A stretch of DNA of 64,000 nucleotides from contig JABCZN010000007.1 of assembly GCA_013289665.1 (NCBI GenBank), positions 62,001 to 126,000 of the forward strand. Direction: 5' to 3'. Every line of letters starts with the position of its first letter. The first letter of the stretch is position 1. The notes under the pieces are model-generated. The model ran no database searches and was not told the DNA's origin. It worked only from the letters and a program-made list of their open reading frames with translations. The position numbers were made by a program, and so were the translations under genes. This stretch comes from Acidobacteriota bacterium (GTDB taxonomy: Bacteria; Acidobacteriota; Terriglobia; Acidiferrales; UBA7541). Positions 1-8,854 of the stretch are shown piece by piece.

Positions 1-206
1 TTTACGGAATCTCTGACCGGATAGCGTTTCAGAACAGCGCGGTTGCGACGCTGAAGGCCGAGGACTTCGACACTCTGCGGGAGGCGCGGCGGAGGGCCCT
101 GTACAACATTTCCGACGAGAGCCTTTCGGAATACCTGGCGTACACGCAGGTGATGATCCGGCTGCTGAACCGGTTGGATCTTTTTAAGGATTATCGCGCT
201 CACTGA
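1..206 (+). CDS. C-terminal fragment of an unrecognised protein (5' end outside window)
   Basis: An open frame runs from the left edge to a TGA at 204-206 and encodes about 67 residues, with no stop and no convincing start, so the gene begins outside the window. The visible part is charged and looks helical (an arginine-rich REARRRAL segment, ending in LFKDYRAH). No family was recognised. It ends 36 bp before the next plus-strand gene and could be the distal part of the same transcription unit. Confidence 0.5.
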   Translation, partial: YGISDRIAFQNSAVATLKAEDFDTLREARRRALYNISDESLSEYLAYTQVMIRLLNRLDLFKDYRAH

Positions 207-242
207 GGCGGAACAGGCAGAGCGTGGCGCGGCGGAGCGAGC

Positions 243-1304
243 GTGCAATCTTTCGGGAAAACTTGCAGCAAAATATTTGCGGCGCACATTGTTTTTCCAC
301 GGGTTCTATTTCCGATTGCCGTGTTGGCGGCAGGCTGCTGCCTCGCCATGCCTGTCGTAGCCGACAACAACGTCGCGTTGCGGGAAACTGCGCAGAGGCT
401 GGCGGAACGCGTCGCCGGGATTCCCGGGATGCGCGGCGCTTTGCGTCTCGAATGGCATCCGGATGCAAAGTGGTCCGAGGGAGAAAGTAACCGCTGGCAA
501 GAGATACTTCGGGGTGAATTCGAAAAACGCTCCTTGAGCCTGACGGAAGATGCGGGAGCGCCGGCGCTCGACGTGTTTGCGGCAGAAACTCCAACGCAGG
601 TCGTGCTGACCGCGAAGGCACGCGTATCGGAGCGTGACGAAATCCGAATCGTCGCCGCCGCCCGTGCGTTGCTCCCGCCCGCCTCGTTGCCGGCGGCGCC
701 GATCCGCTTGGAGCGCCAGCTGATCTATGAAAGCCCCGATCGCATTCTCGATGTTTCTTCACTAGGTAATGGCACTGAGGCAGGACTGGCACTCGTGCTT
801 TACAGAAATTTCGAAATCCTGGCCCTGCGAGTGGATTTGCGAGGCGTAGTCAAGCAGAGCGTTTCGCTGAATCCGGCGAACTTGAAACCGTCTCGCGACC
901 CGAGGGCGGAAATGAGTGTGCGTGGAAGCGCCCTTTCCGTGGAACTGTTGGGCAAGTCCTGTGAATTTTCCTGGGAGTTGCCCGCCGAGGTGAGGTGCCG
1001 TGTCGAGAAGCCAGCTGCCGGGGAGAAGTCCGCCTGGCGTGAGGAGACTCTGCTGACTTCACCGTGCGATGGAAGCAACTGGAAATTGTTCAGCTCCGGA
1101 GGCGAAGCGAACGCAAGGGGTGTGTTGCAAGTCGTTCCGGACGGAGCGCTCCGGGAAAGCAGCGCGGCGGTGCTCAGTGAGTTTCCGGGCCCGATCCTCG
1201 GCACCAACGGGGAGCAAAGTGCCAGCAGCGCGCTGGTGATCGCCCAGAATTTGAGAACTGGAAATTATGAGATTTACAAAATTACGCTGGCTTGCGGCAA
1301 TTAG
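243..1304 (+). CDS. Exported hypothetical protein upstream of a solute-binding protein
   Basis: A 353-residue protein starting at a GTG. Residues about 18-42 form a hydrophobic signal or anchor segment ending near AMPVVADN, so the rest should lie in the periplasm. The mature part is beta-rich in appearance and has no motif I recognise. Its last 38 bases overlap the start of the next gene in another frame, which suggests translational coupling. It may assist the binding protein or sensor kinase encoded downstream, but that is inferred from position only. The true start could lie a little downstream. Confidence 0.65.
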   Translation: MQSFGKTCSKIFAAHIVFPRVLFPIAVLAAGCCLAMPVVADNNVALRETAQRLAERVAGIPGMRGALRLEWHPDAKWSEGESNRWQEILRGEFEKRSLSLTEDAGAPALDVFAAETPTQVVLTAKARVSERDEIRIVAAARALLPPASLPAAPIRLERQLIYESPDRILDVSSLGNGTEAGLALVLYRNFEILALRVDLRGVVKQSVSLNPANLKPSRDPRAEMSVRGSALSVELLGKSCEFSWELPAEVRCRVEKPAAGEKSAWREETLLTSPCDGSNWKLFSSGGEANARGVLQVVPDGALRESSAAVLSEFPGPILGTNGEQSASSALVIAQNLRTGNYEIYKITLACGN

Positions 1305-2802
1305 CGCCGCAATTGTCGCGCTGATCTGTTTCGACGCGCTGGCTGCAACGCCGCGCTATGGCGGCACGCTGCACGTAAAGCTGCGCGCATCAAGCGCTTC
1401 GCTGGATCCGCGTGAGTGGACGCCCGGGTCTTTGTCATCGGGAGCAAGTGAAAAGCTGGCGAGCCTCGTCTACGACCGCCTGGTCACGCTGGATAACTAC
1501 GCTAAATTCCAACCTGCGCTGGCCACGGAATGGTCGCACGACGCGACCAGCAGGATCTGGCAGTTCAAGCTGCGCTCCGGTGTGCGTTTTTCCGATGGCT
1601 CATTGCTCACTCCGACGGACGCTGTCGCGTCGCTGCAAGCCACGTTGGGCAAGGGTTTCGAAGTAACCGTGACGGAAATCGGACTTGCCGTCCGCGCTGC
1701 GCATCCCGCTCCCGATATGCTCGAACAGCTGGCTTCCGGCCGGAATTTTGTGTTTCGCCGCCGGTCCGACGGCACGCTTCTGGGTACCGGCCCTTTTTAC
1801 GTGGCGGAATCGGTGGCCGCGGCGCCATCGGAAGCAAATCCCACGGCGATCAAGCCCGCGAAACTAAAATTTCAGGCGAATGAGGGAACGTGGTCGGGAC
1901 GCCCCTTCGTTGATTCTGTGGAAGTCATTTTGGGCGAGCCGCCCCTGCGGCAACTCCTCGACCTGCAGGTAGGTAAAGCGGAGATCGCGGAAATCGCGCC
2001 GGACCTGGTTCGCAAAGGCCGCCAGGAGGGGTTGCGCATCTGGAGTTCCGCGCCGCGGACGCTGGTGGGGTTGCGGTTTGATGACGCGTTCGCCGCGCCG
2101 GCATCCGACCAACTTCGGGAAGCGTTATGGCTAGCGCTCGATCGCGAGACAATGGCCAACGTGTTGCTGCAAAGGGAAGCACAGCCTGCCGATTCCCTTT
2201 TGCCACAGTGGCTATCGGGATATGCTTTCCTTTTCGAGAGTCCGATGAACTTGCAACGCGCCAGGGAACTGCGGGCCGGTTTTCCCGCGGGAGGGCCGGG
2301 GGCGACTCAGCCTTTGCGATTGCGCGTGGATGCTCCGGGCGATCTTTTCAAGTTGATGGGAGAACGTGTGGCAGTGAATGCGCGGCAAGCCAATTTGCTG
2401 GTGCAGGCGGCGTTACCGGTCAGCGGGAGCAACTCACCCGCTCCGGCCGTTGGATTGCATCTGTTTGCCTGGCATTACGATTCGCTTTCGCCGCACGCGG
2501 AGCTGGGGGCATTTGTGAAGCAATTGCTGGACGCGGGAGATTTGCCCGCGAACACTACGGATCCCGACCAACTGTTTGGGCAAGAACGGCGTCTGCTGGA
2601 AGAGCGCCGTATCCTGCCACTGGTGCTTCTGCCGGAGTATGCGGGCGTCCGCACAAACGTGCACAATTGGAATGCGTCGCCGTGGGGCGATTGGCGGCTG
2701 GCGGACGTGTGGCTGGATTCAGAGGATGCGATGCCACCGAAAGCACCGGCGGGCCCGCAGAAAAATGGTTCGGCGGCTCCTAATCCGGGGGCAAGACCAT
2801 GA
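1267..2802 (+). CDS. ABC-type solute-binding protein, family 5 (peptide/nickel type)
   Basis: A 511-residue protein with an N-terminal signal segment (residues about 8-27, cleavage near ALAA). It then shows the family 5 extracellular binding-protein pattern: an early TPRYGGTLHVKL stretch, LVYDRLVTLD, FQPALATEWS and WQFKLRSGVRFSDGS. Such proteins bind oligopeptides, nickel chelates or opines in the periplasm and usually feed an ABC permease. No permease or ATPase gene is nearby. Instead the stop codon overlaps the start of a sensor kinase (ATGA), so the protein may act as a periplasmic sensing partner of that kinase. The C-terminus is proline-rich. Confidence 0.85.
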   Translation: MRFTKLRWLAAISAAIVALICFDALAATPRYGGTLHVKLRASSASLDPREWTPGSLSSGASEKLASLVYDRLVTLDNYAKFQPALATEWSHDATSRIWQFKLRSGVRFSDGSLLTPTDAVASLQATLGKGFEVTVTEIGLAVRAAHPAPDMLEQLASGRNFVFRRRSDGTLLGTGPFYVAESVAAAPSEANPTAIKPAKLKFQANEGTWSGRPFVDSVEVILGEPPLRQLLDLQVGKAEIAEIAPDLVRKGRQEGLRIWSSAPRTLVGLRFDDAFAAPASDQLREALWLALDRETMANVLLQREAQPADSLLPQWLSGYAFLFESPMNLQRARELRAGFPAGGPGATQPLRLRVDAPGDLFKLMGERVAVNARQANLLVQAALPVSGSNSPAPAVGLHLFAWHYDSLSPHAELGAFVKQLLDAGDLPANTTDPDQLFGQERRLLEERRILPLVLLPEYAGVRTNVHNWNASPWGDWRLADVWLDSEDAMPPKAPAGPQKNGSAAPNPGARP

Positions 2803-4658
2803 CTTTCCGCACCAAGGTATTCCTGATTTTCCTGATCACCGTGCTGGCCTCCGTATCGCTGGTGGTCTACGGCGTGACCTTCTACACGCAGCGCGCGTTC
2901 GAGCAGATGGACGCGCAGCGCACGCACGCGCTGGAAGTGCAATTCGCAAAGGAGTTTGCGCAGAGGGGGGAAACCATTGTCCAGCAGGTGGAAAACATCA
3001 CCAACGCGGACGTCACGGTTCATATGGTGCTGGACCTGGCGCGCCCCAATGCTGACACTTCACTTTACCTGCATGACGCCAACGGCGCGGCGCAGAGTCA
3101 GGCCCTCGATTTTGTGGAGTTTGTGAATTCGGATGGAACGCTGATTTCCTCGGCGCAATATCCGGCGCGCGTCGGCTACAAGAATGACTGGGTTACCTCC
3201 TCGAAGAACTGGGATGGCACGCGCGCTTTCCTGAAGCGCGAAGAGCTGCCGGACACTGCGGCGCTTTCGCTGACCGCAGTTCGAACTCAGACCGTTGGCA
3301 ACAAGACGATTTACATTATCGGTGGGCGGCGGCTGGACCAGAATTTCCTCGCCACTCTGGAGCTTCCCGAAGGCATGCGGGCGCTGCTTTACAGGAATCT
3401 GGAGGCTACGTTTGTCGCATCTGCACTTACCGACGCCAACGGCGGCGTCCAGCAAGCGGAAACGTTTCAATCCTTGATCGAACAGATTCAGAAGCAGCCG
3501 CAGGATTTGATCAAAACCATCTCGTGGAACCACGATCCAGCAAGCGCGGAGACATTTCACGCCATGCCACTCAAGGGCCGCAATGGCGAGTTGCTTGGCG
3601 TGCTGCTGCTTGGCAGTTCGGCGAAAGAACTGGTGCTGCTGAAACGCGAGATTTTGAAGATCGCGGTGGTGGTTTCGCTGGCCGCGCTCGTGATTGGATT
3701 GCTCCTAAGTTGGTGGGTCTCGCGCCGCATCACGCGGCCTGTTGAAGAGCTTGCCAACGGCGCGCGGGACGTGGCTTCCGGGCGATGGGACACGAAGATT
3801 GACGTGAAGGGCAGCGACGAAATCGGACAGCTTGCGAACGCGTTCAACGAAATGACCGGCACGCTGTCGGCCCAGAAAGAAAAGCTGGTGCAGACAGAAC
3901 GCGTCGCTGCGTGGAGAGAACTGGCGCGGCGGCTCGCTCACGAATTGCGCAATCCGCTATTCCCCCTGCAGATTACGGTGGAAAACCTGCAACGCGCGCG
4001 GCAGCTGGGCCCGCAGCAGTTTCAAGAAGTGTTCACAGAGGCGACCGCGACGTTGAAGGCTGAATTCGCCAATCTGAACAGTATCGTCACCCGCTTCAGC
4101 GATTTTTCCAAAATGCCCGCTCCGGAATTTTCCAAGGTGAACGTGAATGAAGCGCTGCGCGACGCCATCCGATTGTTCGAGCCGCAATTCACCGCTGTGG
4201 GCAAGCCGCACATTGGCACGGAATATTTTCTGAGCGATTCGCTGCCGGAAATTGACGCGGACTCCGATTTGCTCCACAAGGCATTTCAGAACCTGGTGTT
4301 GAACGCCATGGATGCCATGCCCGCTGGTGGCACGTTATCGCTGCGTTCCAGCGACGGTGGAGACACGGTGCGCATCGAAGTTTCTGACACCGGAAGGGGC
4401 TTGACGCCGGAAGAGTGTTCTCGGCTGTTCACTCCGTACTACACCACGAAGCAGTTGGGCACTGGTCTGGGGTTGGCGATCGTGCAGTCCGTCGTCAGCG
4501 ATCACCACGGCACGATTTCCGTTTCGAGCGAAGAGGGCCACGGAACTACCTTCCGCATTGAACTGCCGAAACGACAAGGCGGCGCCGCGCTCAAGCCGAA
4601 AGCGGACGTGGCGTCCGTAGAGAAGGAGTCAGAGCGCGCCGCAACTGCGAAGGATTGA
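2799..4658 (+). CDS. NtrY-like sensor histidine kinase
   Basis: A 619-residue membrane kinase. TM1 is at residues about 7-29, followed by a periplasmic domain of roughly 250 residues and TM2 at about 285-310. A HAMP linker (RRITRPVEELANGARDVASG) follows. The HisKA domain has the phospho-acceptor His at residue 381 in LAHELRNP. The HATPase domain shows the N box (LVLNAMDAMP), DTGRGL and GTGLGL. The layout and the HELRNPL sequence resemble the NtrY group. It is translationally coupled to the binding protein before it (ATGA overlap) and to the sigma-54 activator after it, which is its expected phosphorylation partner. Confidence 0.9.
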   Translation: MTFRTKVFLIFLITVLASVSLVVYGVTFYTQRAFEQMDAQRTHALEVQFAKEFAQRGETIVQQVENITNADVTVHMVLDLARPNADTSLYLHDANGAAQSQALDFVEFVNSDGTLISSAQYPARVGYKNDWVTSSKNWDGTRAFLKREELPDTAALSLTAVRTQTVGNKTIYIIGGRRLDQNFLATLELPEGMRALLYRNLEATFVASALTDANGGVQQAETFQSLIEQIQKQPQDLIKTISWNHDPASAETFHAMPLKGRNGELLGVLLLGSSAKELVLLKREILKIAVVVSLAALVIGLLLSWWVSRRITRPVEELANGARDVASGRWDTKIDVKGSDEIGQLANAFNEMTGTLSAQKEKLVQTERVAAWRELARRLAHELRNPLFPLQITVENLQRARQLGPQQFQEVFTEATATLKAEFANLNSIVTRFSDFSKMPAPEFSKVNVNEALRDAIRLFEPQFTAVGKPHIGTEYFLSDSLPEIDADSDLLHKAFQNLVLNAMDAMPAGGTLSLRSSDGGDTVRIEVSDTGRGLTPEECSRLFTPYYTTKQLGTGLGLAIVQSVVSDHHGTISVSSEEGHGTTFRIELPKRQGGAALKPKADVASVEKESERAATAKD

Positions 4659-4678
4659 CCCCGCGCCCGAGGACCAAC

Positions 4679-6061
4679 GTGCCACGCAAAGCGCATCTAC
4701 TGCTGATTGACGACGACCCGAATACGCTCGCAACGCTGGCCCGAGCTTTTCGCCTGGCTGGGCATGAAGCCACAGTTTGCGACAATGCATCGCGCGCAGT
4801 CGAATTGGTGCGTGGCGAACGCTTCGACCTGATCCTTTCCGATGTAGTCATGCCAGGGAAGAGCGGCATGGAGCTGCTCGAGGATTTGAACAAAGCCGGG
4901 GTGCAAACACCCATCGTGCTGATTTCCGGGCAGGCGAATATCGAGATGGCTGTGAAGGCTACGCGGCTGGGCGCGCTGGATTTTCTGGAAAAGCCGCTGA
5001 GCACGGACAAGCTGCTGCTTACCGTTGAAAATGCACTGAAGCTTTCGCGCCTCGAAGATGAAAACCGAGAATTGCGCCACCGGTTGGGCAAGCACGAACT
5101 AGTCGGCTCCGGCCCGGCGATGGAAAAGCTGATGGCGCAGATTGAACGCGTCGGGGCCAGTGAAACTCGCGTGTGTATCCTCGGCGAAACCGGGACAGGG
5201 AAAGAACTGGTTGCGCGCGCGATTCATGGAAAATCGCCGCGGAGTGAGAACGCGTTCATCACTTTGAATTGCGCGGCCGTTCCCGCCGAGCTGATCGAAT
5301 CCGAACTCTTCGGTCACGAAAAAGGTTCTTTCACGGGGGCCGCGGGGCGCCACTTGGGAAAATTCGAGCAAGCTGCGGGCGGTACGCTTTTTCTGGATGA
5401 AATCGGAGACATGCCACTTTCCATGCAAGCCAAGCTCCTGCGCGTGCTGGAAGAGGGCGAAGTGGAACGCGTCGGGGGCGACAAACCGATCAAGGTCAAC
5501 GTGCGCGTGATCGTAGCCACGCACCGCAACCTGGAAGATCTCTCCAAAAAGAACGAATTTCGCCCTGACCTTTTTCACCGCATCTATGTGTTCCCATTGT
5601 TCCTGCCGCCATTGCGCGAACGATCGGAGGATTTTCCGGATCTGGTGACCCATTTTGCGCGCCAGGTAGCCGCGCAAAACGGCTGGAAGGAAAAACCTTT
5701 CTCGGCGGAGGCGATTGCCGCGCTGCGAAAATATTCCTGGCCGGGAAACGTGCGCGAATTGCGAAATATCGTTGAACGACTAGTGCTGCTCGCTGCGGAA
5801 GACACGGTCAGCGCCGAAGAAGTGCGCACGGCGCTGCCCGGCGGCGAAGCCCCGAGTGCCCGGGGCAACACAGAAACGGGGCAGGGATCTCTTGTGGAGC
5901 GCACCGAAGCCTTCGAACGTGAAGTCCTGCTTGGCGAGATTCGCCGGCATAATTTTCACATGACCAACGTCGCCCGCACCCTCGGCCTCGAGCGCAGTCA
6001 CCTGTACAAGAAGTGCCAGCAACTCGGCATCGACCTGCAATCCCTCCGCAAGCCTGAGTGA
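4679..6061 (+). CDS. Sigma-54-dependent response regulator, NtrC family
   Basis: A 460-residue transcription activator. The receiver domain has the acidic triad (LLIDDDP) and the phospho-acceptor Asp55 in LSDVVMPG. The AAA+ domain shows Walker A (GETGTGKE), the sigma-54 contact loop as GSFTGA (a variant of GAFTGA), Walker B (LFLDEIGD) and an arginine-finger region. A Fis-type helix-turn-helix ends the protein (NVARTLGLERSHLYKKCQQLGI). I chose GTG 4679 because GAGG lies 6 bases upstream. A TTG at 4655 overlapping the kinase stop would add 8 residues. It should act on sigma-54 promoters; none was confidently found here. Confidence 0.9.
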   Translation: MPRKAHLLLIDDDPNTLATLARAFRLAGHEATVCDNASRAVELVRGERFDLILSDVVMPGKSGMELLEDLNKAGVQTPIVLISGQANIEMAVKATRLGALDFLEKPLSTDKLLLTVENALKLSRLEDENRELRHRLGKHELVGSGPAMEKLMAQIERVGASETRVCILGETGTGKELVARAIHGKSPRSENAFITLNCAAVPAELIESELFGHEKGSFTGAAGRHLGKFEQAAGGTLFLDEIGDMPLSMQAKLLRVLEEGEVERVGGDKPIKVNVRVIVATHRNLEDLSKKNEFRPDLFHRIYVFPLFLPPLRERSEDFPDLVTHFARQVAAQNGWKEKPFSAEAIAALRKYSWPGNVRELRNIVERLVLLAAEDTVSAEEVRTALPGGEAPSARGNTETGQGSLVERTEAFEREVLLGEIRRHNFHMTNVARTLGLERSHLYKKCQQLGIDLQSLRKPE

Positions 6062-6198
6062 CATAAATCACCTCTCCTGGCAGCGAAAGGGAAGTGGTGG
6101 CTATTCAATCGATTTAATCTATGGTCGCCGAACGGCCGGTGACGCGTTGCGGCCAAAAAAGTCTCGCCAGAATTTGCAGAAGTGACTATATTCCCCGG

Positions 6199-7389
6199 AT
6201 GCCAGCGCCCATTGCACTCGTCCCGGATGGTCAAATCTCCGTCGAGACCACCAACGCGCCGAGATCGGAGCGGTTGCTGAGTCTCGACATTTTCCGCGGA
6301 TTGGCGGTGGCCGGAATGATCATCGTCGACAATCCGGGAAGCGACGACCATGCCTTCTGGGCGATTAAGCACGCCGAGTGGAATGGATGGACGCCCGCCG
6401 ACCTGATCTTTCCATCGTTTCTATTTCTCGTCGGGATTTCGATCGTTTTTTCTGTTGAGTCGCGGTTAGAGCGAGGAGAGACGCGCGGCAAGCTCCTGTC
6501 GCACGTGCTGAAAAGAAGTTTGCTTTTGATTGCAATCGGACTTTTGGTGAACGCCTCTCCCATCTACGGCTTCGATTTACACACGTTTCGGTTTGAGGGC
6601 GTGACTCAGCGCATCGCGCTCTGTTATTTGGTGACCACACTTTTGGAATTGAATGCCGGCCTCCGCTGGCAGATCGTTGCCCTGGCCGTTTGTCTTGCCG
6701 GCTATTGGGTTTTGCTTCGGTTTGCGCCCGTGCCCGGCGTTGGGACACCGGGGCACGAGATCCCGTTCATGGATCCGGATCAGAACATCACGGCCTGGCT
6801 GGACCGAAGTCTCTTTATGGGGCACCTCTACAATGGGACGCGCGATCCGGAAGGGATTCTGAGCACGATCCCGGCTATCGGCACGACGCTGATCGGACTT
6901 CTGACGGGGCACTGGCTGCGCACGCGGAGGAGCGCGGAAACAATCCTCGCCGGACTGGTGGGCTTTGGCGTCGCCGGGCTGCTCGCCGGCAAGGTGTGGA
7001 ACCTGAGTTTTCCCATCAACAAGAACTTGTGGACGAGCTCGTTTGCTCTCTTCACCGGCGGATTTGCGCTTCTGTTTCTGGCATTGCTCTACTGGGTCGT
7101 GGAAGTGAAGAAGTGGCGAGGTTTGTGGACGATGCCGATTCTGGTGTTGGGTGTGAATGCGATCGCGGGGTTTGTTGCGGATTCGCTGGTCTACGGGCCC
7201 GGCTACACGTTCATGGCGACGGGACCGGACGGGCAGAAATTGAGCTGGCACGAGGCAACGCAGGCGTTTCTGGAGAGAACCGGTCTGAGTGCGGCTAACG
7301 CCTCGTTGGTGTATTCCCTTTGTGCGCTGGTCTTCTGCTGGCTTTTGTTGTGGGGTTTGTGGCGAAAGAAAATCCTCCTGAAGGTTTAG
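6199..7389 (+). CDS. Multi-pass membrane acyltransferase-like protein (DUF5009 / HGSNAT family)
   Basis: A 396-residue integral membrane protein with about ten hydrophobic segments. Near its N-terminus are SLDIFRGLAVAGMIIVDN and the WNGWTPADLIFPSFLFLVGIS region, typical of the bacterial relatives of heparan-alpha-glucosaminide N-acetyltransferase. These proteins are thought to acetylate sugars across the membrane; the substrate here is unknown. An ATG 78 bases upstream is in frame, but the shorter start matches the family's usual N-terminus. A TATATT at 6187-6192 lies so close to the ATG that a very short leader is possible. It is separate from the kinase operon. Confidence 0.85.
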   Translation: MPAPIALVPDGQISVETTNAPRSERLLSLDIFRGLAVAGMIIVDNPGSDDHAFWAIKHAEWNGWTPADLIFPSFLFLVGISIVFSVESRLERGETRGKLLSHVLKRSLLLIAIGLLVNASPIYGFDLHTFRFEGVTQRIALCYLVTTLLELNAGLRWQIVALAVCLAGYWVLLRFAPVPGVGTPGHEIPFMDPDQNITAWLDRSLFMGHLYNGTRDPEGILSTIPAIGTTLIGLLTGHWLRTRRSAETILAGLVGFGVAGLLAGKVWNLSFPINKNLWTSSFALFTGGFALLFLALLYWVVEVKKWRGLWTMPILVLGVNAIAGFVADSLVYGPGYTFMATGPDGQKLSWHEATQAFLERTGLSAANASLVYSLCALVFCWLLLWGLWRKKILLKV

Positions 7390-7494
7390 GGCTTTTCACG
7401 AAAGGTAGGAACTTCCCTCCACTTTGTCCGTTTCCCGCCATAAGCTTGCTTTAACTAATTGAAAATAAGATATTTAAATTGAGGTCGATTTCGC

Positions 7495-7523
7495 TTGACA
7501 AATTACATATTGCTATATAGAAA
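7495..7523 (+). promoter_or_regulatory. Putative sigma-70 promoter of the XRE/flotillin/PspA locus
   Basis: A perfect -35 box TTGACA lies at 7495-7500. The best-spaced -10 candidate is TAGAAA at 7518-7523 (17-base spacer); TATAGA or TATATA slightly upstream are alternatives. The surrounding 100 bases are clearly AT-rich compared with the flanks. Transcription would run into the XRE gene that starts at 7558. Confidence 0.5.
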
Positions 7524-7536
7524 TAGCATATCGCAA
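7511..7536. promoter_or_regulatory. Palindromic operator candidate overlapping the promoter
   Basis: The arms TTGCTATAT (7511-7519) and ATATCGCAA (7528-7536) are inverted repeats with one mismatch across an 8-base centre. Inside, GCTAT (7512-7516) and ATAGC (7523-7527) form a second, perfect inverted pair. The site covers the likely -10 region and start of transcription, directly before a helix-turn-helix gene. Autorepression by that protein is the simplest reading (inference). Confidence 0.5.
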
Positions 7537-7557
7537 TACAAAGAAAGGCGGCCCTCC

Positions 7558-8070
7558 ATGACTCTCGGCGACAAACTCCGCTCCCTTCGGGCCATTGAGG
7601 GCTCTTTGCGCGGCTTTGGGCGGCCCATGACGCAGGCCGAGCTTGTGGAGGCCATGAAAGAAGAGTTGGGGCGCGGGTTGAGCCAAGCCTACGTTTCGCA
7701 ACTGGAAAGCGGTGCGCGGCCACATATGACCAACACCTCTCGGGAGCTCCTGGCACGTTTTTTCCGCGTCTATCCGGGCTTCCTGGTGGACGACCCCGAA
7801 GGGTATTCACGCGAACTGCAATCCGCGCTTCGCATGACCGACTCCACGGTCGACGCCTGGCTGTATGCCGGTGCCGATCAATTCAGCTCGGATCCGGAGC
7901 TCGAGAGAGCGCTGCTGGCCATCGCGGAGCATCCGGATTCCCGGAATGCACTTTTGCTCCTTGGCGAGATACTTCGCACGCCCGGCTTGGCCGAGCGACT
8001 CGGCGAAGTCCTGCAACCTTCCGTGGGAACTGGCTCCGGCCATCCGCCCCCAATTCCTTCACAGAACTAA
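7558..8070 (+). CDS. XRE-family helix-turn-helix transcriptional regulator
   Basis: A 170-residue protein. A helix-turn-helix lies at residues about 20-55 (MTQAELVEAM, then LSQAYVSQLESG), followed by ARFFRVYPGFLVDD, a typical XRE continuation. The C-terminal half is helical and may be a sensing or dimerisation region. The ATG at 7558 is preferred over an in-frame upstream codon because that codon sits inside the promoter and operator. It is the first gene of a locus encoding NfeD-like, flotillin-like and PspA proteins and is the probable controller of that locus. Confidence 0.85.
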   Translation: MTLGDKLRSLRAIEGSLRGFGRPMTQAELVEAMKEELGRGLSQAYVSQLESGARPHMTNTSRELLARFFRVYPGFLVDDPEGYSRELQSALRMTDSTVDAWLYAGADQFSSDPELERALLAIAEHPDSRNALLLLGEILRTPGLAERLGEVLQPSVGTGSGHPPPIPSQN

Positions 8071-8131
8071 CCCCTTGCGGGCCAACGCGCGGTTCGTCTG
8101 AGTGGCGGGGTGCCGCTCCACGAGGTGTCGT

Positions 8132-8716
8132 ATGACTTGGTCTGACTTCTATTTCTTCTGTTTCCTGGTGGGCTTCTCGCTGAGCGTGCTGTCGTTTTTC
8201 GCCGGCGCTGTGCATCTGCATCTCCCGCTTAAATGGCATCTGCCATTTCATGGTGGGCATCATGGAGCGGGCAGCGGTATCGCCAAAGGCGGCGCGCATC
8301 TTTCCTGGTTCAACGCCTCCAGCGTGCTGGCGTTCCTCGCTTGGTTCGGCGGGACAGGTTATCTGCTGACGAAGCACGCGAGCCTGATTGCAATCTTCTG
8401 CCTGGCAATAGCGATCGCAGCAGGGTTGACGGGAGGCTGGATCGTGTTCCGGTTTATGTCCCGGTTGCTGCGCGACACGGAAGTGCAGATGAATGAGTGG
8501 GATTACCGCCATGAAGGTTCGGTCGGCAGGGTGAGCATCTCGATCCCCGCCGGCGGCGCCGGGGAGGTCATTTTCGAGCAGCACGGCGTGCGGCGCAGCG
8601 CTGGCGCTCGAAGTGACGACGGTTCCCCGCTCGAAAAGGGTGCCGAGGTGGTCATCAGCCGCTACGAAAAGGGCATGGCCTACGTCCGCAAGTGGGACGA
8701 GTTCACAAAGTTGTAG
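8132..8716 (+). CDS. NfeD/YqiJ-like membrane protein, flotillin partner
   Basis: A 194-residue protein with three hydrophobic segments (residues about 6-30, 60-80 and 85-110) and a C-terminal beta domain. That domain starts at GSVGRVSISIPAGGAGEV and ends in VRKWDEF, which fits the OB-fold of NfeD-type proteins such as YqiJ. A histidine-rich stretch (HLHLPLKWHLPFHGGHH) follows TM1. The start at 8132 has GAGG 6 bases upstream; an in-frame codon at 8102 lacks such a site. NfeD-like proteins are usually encoded next to a flotillin and work with it in membrane microdomains, as here. Confidence 0.8.
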   Translation: MTWSDFYFFCFLVGFSLSVLSFFAGAVHLHLPLKWHLPFHGGHHGAGSGIAKGGAHLSWFNASSVLAFLAWFGGTGYLLTKHASLIAIFCLAIAIAAGLTGGWIVFRFMSRLLRDTEVQMNEWDYRHEGSVGRVSISIPAGGAGEVIFEQHGVRRSAGARSDDGSPLEKGAEVVISRYEKGMAYVRKWDEFTKL

Positions 8717-8759
8717 GCGCCGGGTTTTGATCCGGCACCCTTTCTTCTCGGTTTTGTAG

Positions 8760-8784
8760 GGCCCGCCGGAGCGGCAGGCGGGCC
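8760..8784. repeat. Intergenic palindrome (GGCCCGCC / GGCGGGCC)
   Basis: Perfect 8-base arms at 8760-8767 and 8777-8784 enclose a 9-base centre containing GCGGCA. The same core, TAGGGCCCG...GCGGCA...CGGGCC, occurs at 42914-42941, so this is a repeat-family member rather than an ordinary terminator. It lies between the NfeD-like and flotillin genes. Confidence 0.6.
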
Positions 8785-8854
8785 GCGGATGGCAAGAGTT
8801 AAGGGACTGAAGAACGCTGCAAACAGTTCCGGTCGGGTGAAAAGGGAGGTGGTT

